NCBI GenBank assembly: GCA_002529455.1 | Contig: NYMS01000013.1 | Span: forward strand, 1 to 64,000 | Source: Glycomyces fuscus | GTDB lineage: Bacteria; Actinomycetota; Actinomycetes; Streptosporangiales; Streptosporangiaceae | DNA: 64,000 bases | Direction: 5' to 3' | Part shown: in pieces, positions 50,092 through 58,933 of the stretch | How positions within the stretch are numbered: position 1 is the stretch's first letter | How the letters are laid out: every line of letters starts with the position of its first letter | Program-made: the position numbers and the translations under genes | Notes under the pieces: generated by a model | Database searches by the model: none | What the model was told of the DNA's origin: nothing | Seen by the model: the letters and a program-made list of their open reading frames with translations, nothing else

Positions 50092-51007
50092 GCAGGTGAC
50101 CGTCCACGACCACGGCCCAGAACTGCGCGACCTGAGCGCGCCGCCCACCGTCCGGGACCTGTGCCCCGGCTACCGCCTCGCCCGCTGGGACTCCCCCGCC
50201 GCTCTGGCCCCGTCCTGCCGGGAGCGCCTGCACCGCGTCCTGCGCGACCTGGCCGCGCGGGCCTTCGGCGCCGACCACTCGTCCTACTGGCGCGCCCGGA
50301 TCGACGCGGGTTTCTTCGACCAGGTCTCCTCGCTGGCGCTGGTCCTGGGCCCCGACGGCTCCCCCGTCGGCTGGGGCGGCTACCACCGCCGCCGCTTCGC
50401 CTCCCGGCGCGCCCTGTACCTGGACGCGGCGGGCGTGGTCCCCGCCCACCGCCGCTCCGGCCTCTCCACGGCCCTGATGTTCCACTTCCTGACCCGCGAG
50501 ATCCTCGCCCACCCCCTCCGGACCACCTACGTCGTCCTGCGCACCCGCCATCCGGCCGTCTACGCCGCATGGCGCCAGAGCCTGGGCGACGCGCGCGTCT
50601 TCCCCAACGAGCTCCGGCCCCTCCCCGCTCGGGTCCGGCGCGTCGCGGGCGAGGCCGCCGAGTGGCTGGGCGACGGGCCGCGACTGGACCCCGAGACGCT
50701 GATCGTCCGCGACGCCTACCGCATGTTCGACGGCCGGATCTACGGCACCCGGCCCCGCAGCGGCCACCTCGCGCTCGACGACTACTTCTCCCACGAGGTC
50801 GGCTCCCGCGACGCCCTGCTGCTGGTGGTCCGCATGAGCGTGCCCGCCCTGGTGCGGGCCACCGCCGGACGGCTCCTGGGCGCGCGGCGGCACCCGCAGG
50901 AAGGCGAGGACCTTCCCGCGGGTGCCGCCGGCGCCGGGGAACCCGCGAATGGGACCGCTCCCAAGAGGGCGGGAGCGGCCGGGATCACGCCAGGGGCACG
51001 GCCTTGA
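50078..51007 (+). CDS. GNAT-like acetyltransferase family protein
   Basis: Protein of 309 residues, GTG at 50078 (GTG at 50087 is also possible). Residues 35-180 show a GNAT layout: LARRAFGADHSSYW-like helix, SLALVLGPDGSPVGWGGY (strand 2-3), LYLDAAGVVPAHRRSGLSTA (strand 4 and pyrophosphate loop, with RRSGLS in place of the usual RGxGxG/A), and a weak strand 5. The acceptor is unknown. The last 50 residues are low-complexity (EGEDLPAGAAGAGEPANGTA) and overlap the convergent oxidoreductase gene by 23 bases, so the true end could be earlier only if a mutation is present. An 11-bp inverted repeat covers the start. Confidence 0.68.
   Translation: MKVVVQVTVHDHGPELRDLSAPPTVRDLCPGYRLARWDSPAALAPSCRERLHRVLRDLAARAFGADHSSYWRARIDAGFFDQVSSLALVLGPDGSPVGWGGYHRRRFASRRALYLDAAGVVPAHRRSGLSTALMFHFLTREILAHPLRTTYVVLRTRHPAVYAAWRQSLGDARVFPNELRPLPARVRRVAGEAAEWLGDGPRLDPETLIVRDAYRMFDGRIYGTRPRSGHLALDDYFSHEVGSRDALLLVVRMSVPALVRATAGRLLGARRHPQEGEDLPAGAAGAGEPANGTAPKRAGAAGITPGARP
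50955..50978. terminator. Hairpin inside the convergent overlap region
   Basis: CCGCTCCC (50955-50962) pairs with GGGAGCGG (50971-50978), loop of 8 bases. It lies six bases past the oxidoreductase stop codon (minus strand, 50985) and thus inside the last codons of the GNAT gene. It probably ends the oxidoreductase transcript. Confidence 0.5.
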
Positions 51008-52001
51008 CCGTGGCCGGGCTGTAGACCAGGCCGCCCACGTCGCGGACCTGGTCCATGATCCGGGCCAGGTGCAGGCTCTCGGCCCAGGGCATGTCGGGGC
51101 TCTCCCGCTCGCCGGCGGCCACGCACCGCGCGACCTCCTCGGCCTCGTACTCGTAGCCGTTGGCGCGGAAGGGGCGGGAGAACGCCTCCGGCTCGCTGCC
51201 GTCGCGGTGCAGCACCACGTCGGTGGCCATCCAGAAGTTGGGGATCTCCAACCGCCCCTTCGTCCCGGCCAGCACCCCCCGGTTGGGCAGCGTGGTGCGC
51301 GAGGCGCACGACAGCGAGCCGGTGGCCCCGTTCTCGCCGCGCACGAGCACGGTGGTGGAGGTGTCCACCATCCGGTCGGGCGACAGGTGGCGGGTGGCGC
51401 CCACCACGGTCAGCTCGCCCAGGTGCTGGGAGGCGAAGGCCAGCGGGTACACGCCCAGGTCGAGCAGGGCGCCGCCGCCCAGGTCGGCGTTGAAGAGGCG
51501 GTGGTCGGGGTCGTAGGGGGCGTTGAAGCCGAACTCGGCCGAGAGCCAGCGCACCTCGCCGATCGCGCCGTCCTCCACCAGCTCGCGGACCAGCCGGGAG
51601 GCGGGCAGGTAGCGCGTCCACATCGCCTCCATCAGGAAGAGGCCGCCCTCGCGGGCCGCCTCGACCATCTGCGAGACCTGGAGGGCGTTCATCGCCATGG
51701 GCTTCTCGACCAGGACGTGTTTGCCCGCCCTGAGGCAGGTCAGCGTGTTGGGGTGGTGCCAGGGGTGGGGGGTGGCCACGTACACGGCGTCCACGTTCGG
51801 GCTCTGGGCCAGGTCCTCGTAGCTGCCGTGGCGTTCGGGGACGTCCCAGGCCCTGCCGAACTCCTCGGCCCGCTCCGGGGTGCGTGAGCCGACCGCGGTG
51901 AGCCGGGCCGAGGGGGCGGACCCGAGCGCCTCGGCGAAGGAGTGGGCGATGCCGCCGGTGCCGAGCACGCCCCAGCGCAGTACGCCGTTTTCATCTGTCA
52001 T
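50985..52001 (-). CDS. Gfo/Idh/MocA-family oxidoreductase
   Basis: NAD(P)-dependent dehydrogenase of 338 residues. The Rossmann domain begins LRWGVLGTGGIAHSFAEALG (residues 8-27), then VYVATPHPWHHPN and the catalytic EKPMAMNALQVSQMVEAA, where EKP carries the active Lys. The C-terminal domain has EAMWTRYLPASRLVREL and GGGALLDLGVYPL, typical of the family. Substrates are usually sugars, inositols or dihydrodiols. ATG at 52001. Convergent with the GNAT gene and overlapping its end by 23 bases. Confidence 0.9.
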   Translation of the reverse strand: MTDENGVLRWGVLGTGGIAHSFAEALGSAPSARLTAVGSRTPERAEEFGRAWDVPERHGSYEDLAQSPNVDAVYVATPHPWHHPNTLTCLRAGKHVLVEKPMAMNALQVSQMVEAAREGGLFLMEAMWTRYLPASRLVRELVEDGAIGEVRWLSAEFGFNAPYDPDHRLFNADLGGGALLDLGVYPLAFASQHLGELTVVGATRHLSPDRMVDTSTTVLVRGENGATGSLSCASRTTLPNRGVLAGTKGRLEIPNFWMATDVVLHRDGSEPEAFSRPFRANGYEYEAEEVARCVAAGERESPDMPWAESLHLARIMDQVRDVGGLVYSPATVKAVPLA

Positions 52002-52130
52002 GGGGGCATCCTAAAAAACAGGGCCGGGTCGGGGTGGAGGCGGGGAAGGTACTCGGTTTCCCCGGCTTCGGACCGTACGGTGGCCAGGGAGACGGGCGAG
52101 GACGCCCGCAGGGCACGAACGGAGGGGGAT

Positions 52131-52532
52131 ATGTCGGACAACTCAGGCACTCTCGCCCAGAGGCTCGGGGTGCTTCCCGGCGACCGGCTGCTCGTCCTCA
52201 ACGCTCCCGAGCGCTACATGCGGCTGCTGGAACCGCCCTCCGGCACCCACGTCGACCTGGGGCCCATCGAGGGCGCCGTCTACGACGACGTGCACCTGTT
52301 CGCCCTGGACCGGGGCACCGTGGGACGCGAGGCGCCCCGCGCCCTGGACCTCGTGGGACCGGACACCCGCCTGTGGGTGTGCTACCCCCGGCGCGGCGGC
52401 ACCATCATCACCGACCTGGCCGCGGACCGGGGCTGGGACCCGCTCGTGGAGTCGGGATGGCGCGGTACCGCCCAGGTGCCGATCGACTCGGACTGGGCGG
52501 CACTGCGCTTCGAGCGCGCCGGGGCGGTCTGA
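52131..52532 (+). CDS. DUF3052-like protein, function unknown
   Basis: Protein of 133 residues with a strong ribosome site (GGAGGGGG) before the ATG. It starts TLAQRLGVLPGDRLLVLNAP and ends TAQVPIDSDWAALRFERAG, with a middle LWVCYPRRGGTIITDLAADR. This layout resembles DUF3052-type and related proteins that look like the shortened Rossmann half of a methyltransferase without the SAM motif; they are common in actinomycetes and have no known activity. Single gene, followed by a hairpin. Confidence 0.7.
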   Translation: MSDNSGTLAQRLGVLPGDRLLVLNAPERYMRLLEPPSGTHVDLGPIEGAVYDDVHLFALDRGTVGREAPRALDLVGPDTRLWVCYPRRGGTIITDLAADRGWDPLVESGWRGTAQVPIDSDWAALRFERAGAV

Positions 52533-52538
52533 GGCCCT

Positions 52539-52574
52539 CCCGGACCGGCCCCGAGCCCGCGGGGGCGGTCCGGG
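52539..52574. terminator. Hairpin between convergent genes
   Basis: CCCGGACCG plus GCCCC (52539-52552) pairs with GGGGCGGTCCGGG (52562-52574) with one bulged base. It lies just after the DUF3052-like gene and before the end of the DUF4097 gene. Confidence 0.55.
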
Positions 52575-52591
52575 CGCCCGGGCACGGGCCG

Positions 52592-52625
52592 GGGCGAAGC
52601 GGAGGGTCCCAGGGGCACCGCCTAG
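52592..52625 (-). repeat. GAAGCGGAG...GGCACCGCCTAG repeat, second copy
   Basis: Plus strand GCGAAGCGGAG, then GGCACCGCCTAG ending on the TAG stop of the DUF4097 gene (minus strand). Same arrangement as at 8321-8359, 44 kb away. Confidence 0.4.
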
Positions 52626-53593
52626 TCCGACGTGACGCTCAGGGTGCCGCTGACGGTGTCGGCCTGGATCCGCGAGTCCGCCTCCGAGGAGGTCTCCACA
52701 TCCACGTGCCGGCTCCCGGAAGCGGACTCCCCGGTGACCTCGTAGGCGCCCTCGGGCACCCGCACGTCGATACCGCCGCTGACGCTCTCCAGGCTCAGCA
52801 GGTCGAAGGCGTCCTCGGTGACGACCCCGATGCCCCCCGAGACCGTGGAGACCTGCGCCTCCTCGAAGCCCCCGCCCACCTGGACGCCGCCGCTGGTGGA
52901 CTCGGCCACGACCGTCCGCGCGCTGAACCCGGACACGTCCACGTCACCGGACGTGCTCGCGGCCTGGAGGTTCTCGCCCGTCCCCTCGGCGATGATCCGA
53001 CCGCTGGTGGTCTCCGCGACCACAGAGCCCTCCACCCCGGTCAGGTTGATCATGCCGCCGACGGTCTCGGCGGTGACGTCACCGCCGTTGCCGTCCACCC
53101 GGACCTCGCCGCTGACGCTGCCCAGTTCCAGTTCGCCGTGGACGTTCTCCACGCTGATGCGACCGCTGACCGTCTCCACGGTCACCGCGGTCCCCTCCGG
53201 GACCGCGACCTCGTAGTCGATCCGGCAGCCGTTGAAGAACGGCACGCCCAGGCACTCGGCCTCCACCCGTAGGGCGCCGTCGTCCTCCTCGACGTCCTCC
53301 TCCGGTTCGGTGAGGGGGGTGCCGCGCAGGACGCGGTCCACCTGCACCCGCTCGGAACCGCCGGTGAGGACGACGTCGCCGCCGGTGTCGTTCTCGATCT
53401 CCACGGTCTGGGGCGCGTCGTAGGCGTCGCTGCGGCTGCCGCGGTCCACGCCGACGTTGCCCAGGACCGAGACGGCGGTCGCCACCACCACGCCCAGCAC
53501 CAGTACCGCGCCCAGGAGCAGCCACGGGCCCACGCGGAACCTGCGCGGCTCCTTGCTCGACGAGGCGTACAGGCCCCGTGCCTTGAATGTCAC
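52622..53593 (-). CDS. Membrane-anchored DUF4097 beta-helix protein
   Basis: Protein of 323 residues. One membrane helix near the N-terminus (WLLLGAVLVLGVVVATAVSV, 24-43) after a short cytoplasmic piece. The outer part is made of repeated short strands with the DUF4097 pattern, V-x-V-x-(S/T)-x-S-G-x-I/V, e.g. VETVSGRISVENVHGELELG, VAETTSGRIIAEGTGENLQA and VSTVSGGIGVVTEDAFDLLS. Such repeats fold into a right-handed beta-helix/adhesin-like rod. It follows the two-component genes by 45 bases on the same strand, so kinase, regulator and this protein probably form one operon. It may be the output or a stress-sensing partner at the envelope. Confidence 0.85.
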   Translation of the reverse strand: MTFKARGLYASSSKEPRRFRVGPWLLLGAVLVLGVVVATAVSVLGNVGVDRGSRSDAYDAPQTVEIENDTGGDVVLTGGSERVQVDRVLRGTPLTEPEEDVEEDDGALRVEAECLGVPFFNGCRIDYEVAVPEGTAVTVETVSGRISVENVHGELELGSVSGEVRVDGNGGDVTAETVGGMINLTGVEGSVVAETTSGRIIAEGTGENLQAASTSGDVDVSGFSARTVVAESTSGGVQVGGGFEEAQVSTVSGGIGVVTEDAFDLLSLESVSGGIDVRVPEGAYEVTGESASGSRHVDVETSSEADSRIQADTVSGTLSVTSD

Positions 53594-53638
53594 TGTGTTT
53601 CCTTCCTCGCGGGCTCGCGCCCCCTCTGGTGTCCGCGG

Positions 53639-54343
53639 TCAGGCCCGGTCCGCGCCGCGCAGGTAGCGCAGCACGGCCTGCACCCTGCGGTGGTCGTGGT
53701 CGTCGTGGCCCAGGTCGAGCTTGGTGAAGATCGAACGGATGTGCTTCTCCACGGCGCGTTCGGTGACGGTCAGCCGCGAGGCCACACCCGCGTTGTTCAG
53801 TCCCTGCGCCATGAGCTCCAGCACCTCGGTCTCACGGGGGGTGAGCCGGGTCAGGGCGTTGTCCCGCCGGCGGCTGAGCAGCTGCGAGACCACCTCCGGG
53901 TCGATGGCGGCGCCTCCCCCGGCGACCCGGCGCAGCACCGACAGGAACTCGTCGATGTCGGCGACCCTGTCCTTGAGCAGGTAGCCGACCTTGCTGGCCC
54001 CGCTGCCGAGCAGGTCGGCGGCGTAGCGGCTGACCACGTGCTGGGACAGCAGCAGCACCGCCACCTCGGGGTACTTCTGGCGGATGGCGATACCCGCCTG
54101 GATGCCCTCCTCGGAGTGGGTGGGCGGCATGCGGATGTCGACCAGGCACAGGTCCACGTCGGGGTGCTCCTCCACCGCCCGCATCAGCGCGTCGGCGTCG
54201 CCGACCTGGTCGACGATCTCCACCCCCGCGTCCTCCAGCAGGCGGGCCATTCCGCTGCGCAGCAGCACCGAGTCCTCGGCGATGACCACCCTGGGCCCCC
54301 TCTCCGCGGGCTGGACGGGGTTCGCACCGGTGTACACGGTCAT
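53639..54343 (-). CDS. NarL/LuxR-type response regulator (second system)
   Basis: Regulator of 234 residues from the ATG at 54343 (GGGAGGC upstream), overlapping the kinase stop (ATGA). Receiver: RVVIAEDSVLLRSGMARLLE, phosphoacceptor Asp69 in LCLVDIRMPPTHSEEG, Lys in YLLKDRVADI. LuxR helix-turn-helix LTPRETEVLELMAQGLNNAG, then TERAVEKHIRSIFTKLDLG. An 18-residue N-terminal tail precedes the receiver. Close paralogue of the regulator at 19855-20499: both share DSVLLR, RMPPTH and GYLLKDRV. Controls presumably the operon and other envelope genes. Confidence 0.93.
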   Translation of the reverse strand: MTVYTGANPVQPAERGPRVVIAEDSVLLRSGMARLLEDAGVEIVDQVGDADALMRAVEEHPDVDLCLVDIRMPPTHSEEGIQAGIAIRQKYPEVAVLLLSQHVVSRYAADLLGSGASKVGYLLKDRVADIDEFLSVLRRVAGGGAAIDPEVVSQLLSRRRDNALTRLTPRETEVLELMAQGLNNAGVASRLTVTERAVEKHIRSIFTKLDLGHDDHDHRRVQAVLRYLRGADRA

Positions 54344-55740
54344 GCCTCCCAAGGGATGTCGGCGGTCAGGACGGTGCCCTCACCGGCCGGGCTGTGGATG
54401 GTCAGGACGCCGTCGACCGCGTCCACGCGGTCCCACAGGCCGTTCAGGCCCGTGCCCGCCTGGGGTTCGGCCCCTCCGGAGCCGTCGTCGGTGACGGTGA
54501 GCCGCAGCAGGTCGCCGCCGCCGCGGGCGGGGCCCGCCACCCGCTCCGCGGCCACGGTGACCTCGGTGGCGCCGGAGTGCTTGGCGACGTTGGCGAGCGC
54601 CTCGCAGGCCACGTAGTAGGCGACTCCCTCGGCGCGCGGGGAGGGGCGCTCCTCGAACTCGACGTCCACCCGCACGGGCACCGGGGCGCGTCCGGCGGCC
54701 ACGGGCAGGGCCGCGCCCAGCCCGTGGTCGGTCAGGACCCGGGGGTGGAGCCCGCGCGCCACCTGGCGCAGCTCGTCCATGACCTCCCGGGACTCGCGCT
54801 GGGCCTCGGTGATCAGTTCCAGGGCCGTGTCGGGGTCGGTGGCCACGCGCGAGCGCGCCCGGGTCAGGGTCATGGTCAGGGCGAGCAGCCGCTGCTGGGC
54901 GCCGTCGTGCAGGTCGCGTTCGATGCGTCGGCGCTCGGCCTCGGCGGCGTCGACCATGCGCAGGCGGCTGTCCTGGACGTGGACCAGGCGGCGGCGGATG
55001 CGCACCTCGGGCGCCTCGAACAGCAGCCTGCGGTGTAGCGCGACCTCGGTGGCGACCATGTAGGGGGCCAGGCGCAGCCCGACGAGGGCGCACAGCGGCC
55101 CGACCACGACCAGGACCAGGGGGCCGACCAGGTCGCCGGGGGAGCCCATCACCAGAACGAACACGATCCCCATCAGGGCGCCCACGGCGGCCGCCCCGCC
55201 GCACACCACCAGCACCACCACCACGCCCCCGGCCAGGAGGCCGTGGAACCCGGCGACGGTGCTGTAGACGACCGCCGTCCAGGCGTCGCGGCCGAACACG
55301 AACCGCCAGGCGCGCACGAGCGGCTTGTCGTGGGCCAGGGGGTCGGGCGGGCTGGTCTCCACGATCCCGAACACGGTGTCCAGCCGGTTGCGCTGGACCC
55401 GGCAGGACAGGCGGGCCAGCAGGGTCGCCAGGGCCGGGAGGCCGACCAGGAAGGAGAGCGAGTCCGAGAGCATCCGGTCGGGGACGAGCCGGGACACCTC
55501 GGGCAGCCAGGGGCCGGAGACCGCGAAGCCGGCCCAGGTGGCCGAGACGACCAGCATGGACGCGGGCACCAGGTAGCACAGGGCCAGGGCCAGCGAGGTC
55601 ATCAGGTGCAGGACCTCGACCAGGCGCACACGCCAGCCGGACCCGTAGGCTTCGGCCACGCGGGGCAGGCCTGCGAGAGCGGTGAGGAACCCTCCTCCCC
55701 CGCCGTTCCTGGCGCTGGCGCGCGTGCTCTGACCGGTCAC
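54340..55740 (-). CDS. NarL-system sensor histidine kinase (second system)
   Basis: Sensor kinase of 466 residues. The N-terminal 270 residues contain at least four hydrophobic segments (LMTSLALALCYLVPASMLVV, LSFLVGLPALATLLARL, VYSTVAGFHGLLAGGVVVVL, LVGPLVLVVVGPLCALVGL), a membrane sensor module like that of kinase 1. Phosphotransfer helix AERRRIERDLHDGAQQRLLA; N box ACEALANVAKHSGA; G1 LTVTDDGSGG; G2 GTGLNGLWDRVDAVDGVL. Partner: the overlapping response regulator. The operon ends with the DUF4097 membrane protein rather than with ABC transporter genes as in the other system. Confidence 0.92.
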   Translation of the reverse strand: MTGQSTRASARNGGGGGFLTALAGLPRVAEAYGSGWRVRLVEVLHLMTSLALALCYLVPASMLVVSATWAGFAVSGPWLPEVSRLVPDRMLSDSLSFLVGLPALATLLARLSCRVQRNRLDTVFGIVETSPPDPLAHDKPLVRAWRFVFGRDAWTAVVYSTVAGFHGLLAGGVVVVLVVCGGAAAVGALMGIVFVLVMGSPGDLVGPLVLVVVGPLCALVGLRLAPYMVATEVALHRRLLFEAPEVRIRRRLVHVQDSRLRMVDAAEAERRRIERDLHDGAQQRLLALTMTLTRARSRVATDPDTALELITEAQRESREVMDELRQVARGLHPRVLTDHGLGAALPVAAGRAPVPVRVDVEFEERPSPRAEGVAYYVACEALANVAKHSGATEVTVAAERVAGPARGGGDLLRLTVTDDGSGGAEPQAGTGLNGLWDRVDAVDGVLTIHSPAGEGTVLTADIPWEA

Positions 55741-55850
55741 GGAACCAATCTAGGTTCGGCGGCCCGACGGCACGAACCCATCAGCACGTGGAGTGCCGGT
55801 GGTGGTGGCACCACTCGGGCGCCACCGGAGGGAGAAGGGAGGACGCGGGG

Positions 55851-56594
55851 GTGGAGGGTACGGGGACGACGGCGGTGCGGCCGGTCCTGGCGGAGGTCGG
55901 CCGGATCAACATGCTGTTCGCCGTGGAGACGGCCCCTCCCGGGCCGGGATGGCTGTCGTTGGGAGGCCGCGAGGCACTGGCCGCGCACGCGCTCGCGGCC
56001 GAGGTGGAGCGGGTGCGCCGCCGCCTGTCGGGGCCGGCGGGACGGCCCGGCGCGGCGGTGGAGTGGCGGGTGGCGGCGTCGGTCTTCCAGCAGGGACTGG
56101 CGACGCGGCTGCTGTCGCCGGTGCTGGCGGCCGGGCTGTGCCACGGGGTGCTGGTGGACGCGGCGCGGTTCCACTGGGACCCGCGTCGGGAGGGGCCGTT
56201 GGCGCTGCGCACCTCGCAGGAGGGGGCCGACGCGGTGACCGGGGGGACCGCGGGCCTGGCCGACTGGGTCGAGCGCACGGTCGTCCTCGGCGCGCTGGCG
56301 CGTGCGGCGCGGGGGCTGGCCGGGGCGGGCTCGGTGGCGCCGGGGCTGCTGCGGGGCAACACCGCCGCCGCCCTGGCCGGGGCCGTGCGCGCCCTGGGCG
56401 TGGACCGGCCCGCGCTGCGCGTACGGGCCGAGGAGGTGGCCGCGGACCTGCTGGGGCGCCCCTCCCTGGCCGGGACCGGCGGTTACACGGGAGTGGACAC
56501 CGACGGGGCGGGGGTGTTCCGGCGCACCACGTGCTGCCTGTACTACCGGGTCCCCGGCGGGGGGTACTGCGGGGACTGCGCACTGCGTCCCTGA
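55851..56594 (+). CDS. FhuF-like [2Fe-2S] iron-reductase domain protein
   Basis: Protein of 247 residues from the GTG at 55851, with GGAGG eight bases upstream. The C-terminus has the FhuF cluster motif C-C-x10-C-x2-C, read as CCLYYRVPGGGYCGDC (residues 227-242). The rest is helical and matches the usual FhuF layout (FQQGLATRLLSPVLAAGLCH, LLRGNTAAALAGAVRALGVD). FhuF proteins reduce ferric siderophores in the cytoplasm to release iron. No siderophore receptor or uptake gene is adjacent; the next gene is an FUSC protein. Confidence 0.87.
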   Translation: MEGTGTTAVRPVLAEVGRINMLFAVETAPPGPGWLSLGGREALAAHALAAEVERVRRRLSGPAGRPGAAVEWRVAASVFQQGLATRLLSPVLAAGLCHGVLVDAARFHWDPRREGPLALRTSQEGADAVTGGTAGLADWVERTVVLGALARAARGLAGAGSVAPGLLRGNTAAALAGAVRALGVDRPALRVRAEEVAADLLGRPSLAGTGGYTGVDTDGAGVFRRTTCCLYYRVPGGGYCGDCALRP

Positions 56595-56690
56595 GGGGCC
56601 CGTGTCCGCGCCGCGCCCATGCTTCGGCGTCCCTCACCCTGGGTAGCTGCGGCCGTGAACAGCGGTCGGGGACACCGGTGGGGGGAACGA

Positions 56691-57920
56691 GTGGCGGATC
56701 GTGGCAGGACGGAGACGGAGGGAGCCGTCTCCCGCACGCGGGCCTGGGTGAGCCGTGCGGTGGGCTCGGACGGACACGAGCGGCGCACGGTGCTGTCCAT
56801 CGGCAAGAGCGCCCTGGCCGCCTCGTTGGCGTGGTACGTCGCGCAGCACCTGATCCAGGCCGACTCCCCGGCCTTCGCCCCCTTCACCGCAGTCCTGATG
56901 ATGCAGGTCACCGTCTACCAGTCGGTGGTCCAGTCGCTCCGCTACGTGGGCGCGGTGGCGCTCGGGATCACGGTCCAGGCCGTCCTGGGCTTCACCGCGG
57001 GCCCGGACATGCTGACCTTCGTCGTGGTCACGCTCATCTCCCTGGTGATCGGCCGCTGGAGACCCCTGGGCAGCCAGGGGTCCCAGGTGGTCACGGCCGC
57101 GTTCTTCGCCTTCGCCACCTTCCTGTCCTCGCAGGGCTACACCGGGCGCCTGGTCGACCTCGCCCAGATCCTGCTGCTGGTGCTCATCGGCTGCGCCATC
57201 GGCACCGCGGTCAACCTCCTGGTCCTGCCCCCTCTGCGCTTCCGCAGCGCGGAGTACGCCATCCGCTCCCTCGCGCGCGCCGAGTGCGACCTGATCGGGG
57301 ACATCCAGCGCGGGATGAAGCGGGGGGAACTGACCGAGGACGAGGCCGAGGGCTGGCGCCGGCGGGCCAACCAGCTCTCGTCGACCGTCGGCCAGGCGCG
57401 GTCCGCGGTGAACACCGCCTGGGAGAGCGCCTACCTCAATCCGGCCAGGCTCCTGCGCAGGCACCGCCACCACGTCGCGTTCGAGGGGTACCAGCAGCTG
57501 GTCGACGCCCTGGAGCGCACCAGCCACCAGCTGGGCTCCATGGCCCGCAGCATCCACCTGTGGAGCCGTGACGAGCAGCGCTCGGTCTACCAGGACTTCC
57601 TGAGCCGCTACGGGGACTTCCTCGCCTCGGTCTCCGAGGTCACCAGCGAGCTCAGCGGGCTGGACGAGGAACGGCTCGGCCCCCAGGCACGGAGGCTGTG
57701 CCAGCTCACGGACCAGGCGCGGGAACGCTACGAGGACCTCGTCGGCGCCCGGAGCCGCGAGGACTCCCCTCCCTTCGACGACCTCCGGCTGCCCTACGGG
57801 GTGCTCCTGATCGAGGCGCAGCGGCTCATGGACGAGTTCCAGTACAGCTGCGACGTGATCCTGTACTACGTGGACCGCCCCGGTGCCCAGGGAGGGCCCG
57901 GAGGCGCCTTCCACATCTGA
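56691..57920 (+). CDS. FUSC-family membrane protein
   Basis: Protein of 409 residues; GTG at 56691 preceded by GGGGGGAACGA (in-frame GTG at 56655 would add 12). The N-terminal half has six hydrophobic segments in three pairs (SALAASLAWYVAQHLI, AFAPFTAVLMMQVTVYQSV, YVGAVALGITVQAVLGFTAG, MLTFVVVTLISLVIG, VVTAAFFAFATFLSSQGY, ILLLVLIGCAIGTAVNLLVL), as in the aromatic acid exporter/fusaric-acid-resistance-like module. The C-terminal half is a cytoplasmic helical domain with coiled coils (DALERTSHQLGSMARSIHLW). It has one membrane module instead of the two in AaeB. Substrate unknown. Confidence 0.85.
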   Translation: MADRGRTETEGAVSRTRAWVSRAVGSDGHERRTVLSIGKSALAASLAWYVAQHLIQADSPAFAPFTAVLMMQVTVYQSVVQSLRYVGAVALGITVQAVLGFTAGPDMLTFVVVTLISLVIGRWRPLGSQGSQVVTAAFFAFATFLSSQGYTGRLVDLAQILLLVLIGCAIGTAVNLLVLPPLRFRSAEYAIRSLARAECDLIGDIQRGMKRGELTEDEAEGWRRRANQLSSTVGQARSAVNTAWESAYLNPARLLRRHRHHVAFEGYQQLVDALERTSHQLGSMARSIHLWSRDEQRSVYQDFLSRYGDFLASVSEVTSELSGLDEERLGPQARRLCQLTDQARERYEDLVGARSREDSPPFDDLRLPYGVLLIEAQRLMDEFQYSCDVILYYVDRPGAQGGPGGAFHI

Positions 57921-58124
57921 CCGGTCCGGTGGCTCCTCCGCCCCACGCCGCCGGGCCGACCGGCCCGGGACCTCGAAGACCGGCGCACGCCCCGCCCATG
58001 GACGGCCGGCGCGGTCCCGGAGCGGGCTCCCGGTCCGTTCTCCTGCGGCTCCGGGGCGGCGTACGACGGCCCCGCGCCCGGTAAACGGGTGGACGCCCGG
58101 CGGTGTGCGCGACAGGGTGACCCG

Positions 58125-58880
58125 ATGACCACACCACCGCTTCCTCCCCCGTACCACGGCGCCGACTTCAACGGCCCGCTCTCCGACGCCCACGCCGCCA
58201 GGCTGATCCGCGACCTGGGCCCCCTGGACGGCAGCCGGATCGTCGACATCGGCTGCGGCTGGGCCGAACTGCTGCTGCGCGCCCTGGCCGGCGAGCCGAC
58301 CGCCACCGGGTTCGGCATCGACCTCGACGAGGGGGCCGTCGCGCACGGACGCGCCAACGCCCGGGCCCGCGGCCTGGCCGACCGCGTCGAACTCGCGGTC
58401 GGCGACGCGGGCGCCTGGTCCGGTACGCACGCGGACGTGGTGGTCAACAACGGCTCCAGCCACGTGTGGGGCGGTGATCCGGTGACGCACACCGCCAACG
58501 CCCTGGAGGCGGTCGCCGGCCTGCTCGGGCCCGGCGGCCGGTTCCTGTTCGGCGAGTGCTTCTGGCTGCGCGAGCCGACGCGGCGGGAGCTGGAGGCCAT
58601 GGCCGACATCCCGCGCGCCCAGTACCGGTCGCTCCCCGACCTGGTGGACCTCGCCCTCTCCCGCGGCTTCCGGCTGCGGGCACTGTCGCAGGCGACCCTG
58701 GAGGAGTGGGACCGCTTCGAGTCCCGGTACGCCCGGAACTGGGAGGACTGGCTGGAGCGCAACCCCGACTCCCCCGACGCCGACGGGGTCCGGGCCAGGG
58801 CGGACCGGCACCGGGACTTCTGGCTCCGCGGCACCCGGGAGACGCTCGGCTTCGCCTACCTGTCCCTCATCCGGGTCTGA
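58125..58880 (+). CDS. SAM-dependent methyltransferase
   Basis: Class I methyltransferase of 251 residues. Motif I RIVDIGCGWAELLLRALAGE (residues 38-57), motif II acid in GFGIDLDEGAVAHGRANARA, motif III GDAGAWSGTHADVVV and post-I GGRFLFGECFW. The post-motif region NNGSSHVWGG and the C-terminal ESRYARNWEDWLERNPDSPD are features of a group of actinobacterial methyltransferases acting on small molecules. ATG at 58125. Monocistronic; the acceptor is unknown. Confidence 0.87.
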   Translation: MTTPPLPPPYHGADFNGPLSDAHAARLIRDLGPLDGSRIVDIGCGWAELLLRALAGEPTATGFGIDLDEGAVAHGRANARARGLADRVELAVGDAGAWSGTHADVVVNNGSSHVWGGDPVTHTANALEAVAGLLGPGGRFLFGECFWLREPTRRELEAMADIPRAQYRSLPDLVDLALSRGFRLRALSQATLEEWDRFESRYARNWEDWLERNPDSPDADGVRARADRHRDFWLRGTRETLGFAYLSLIRV

Positions 58881-58933
58881 CCCCGGGACGGCCGCCCGCA
58901 CCGCCGTCTCCCGGCGCGGACGGCCGCCGCCGC

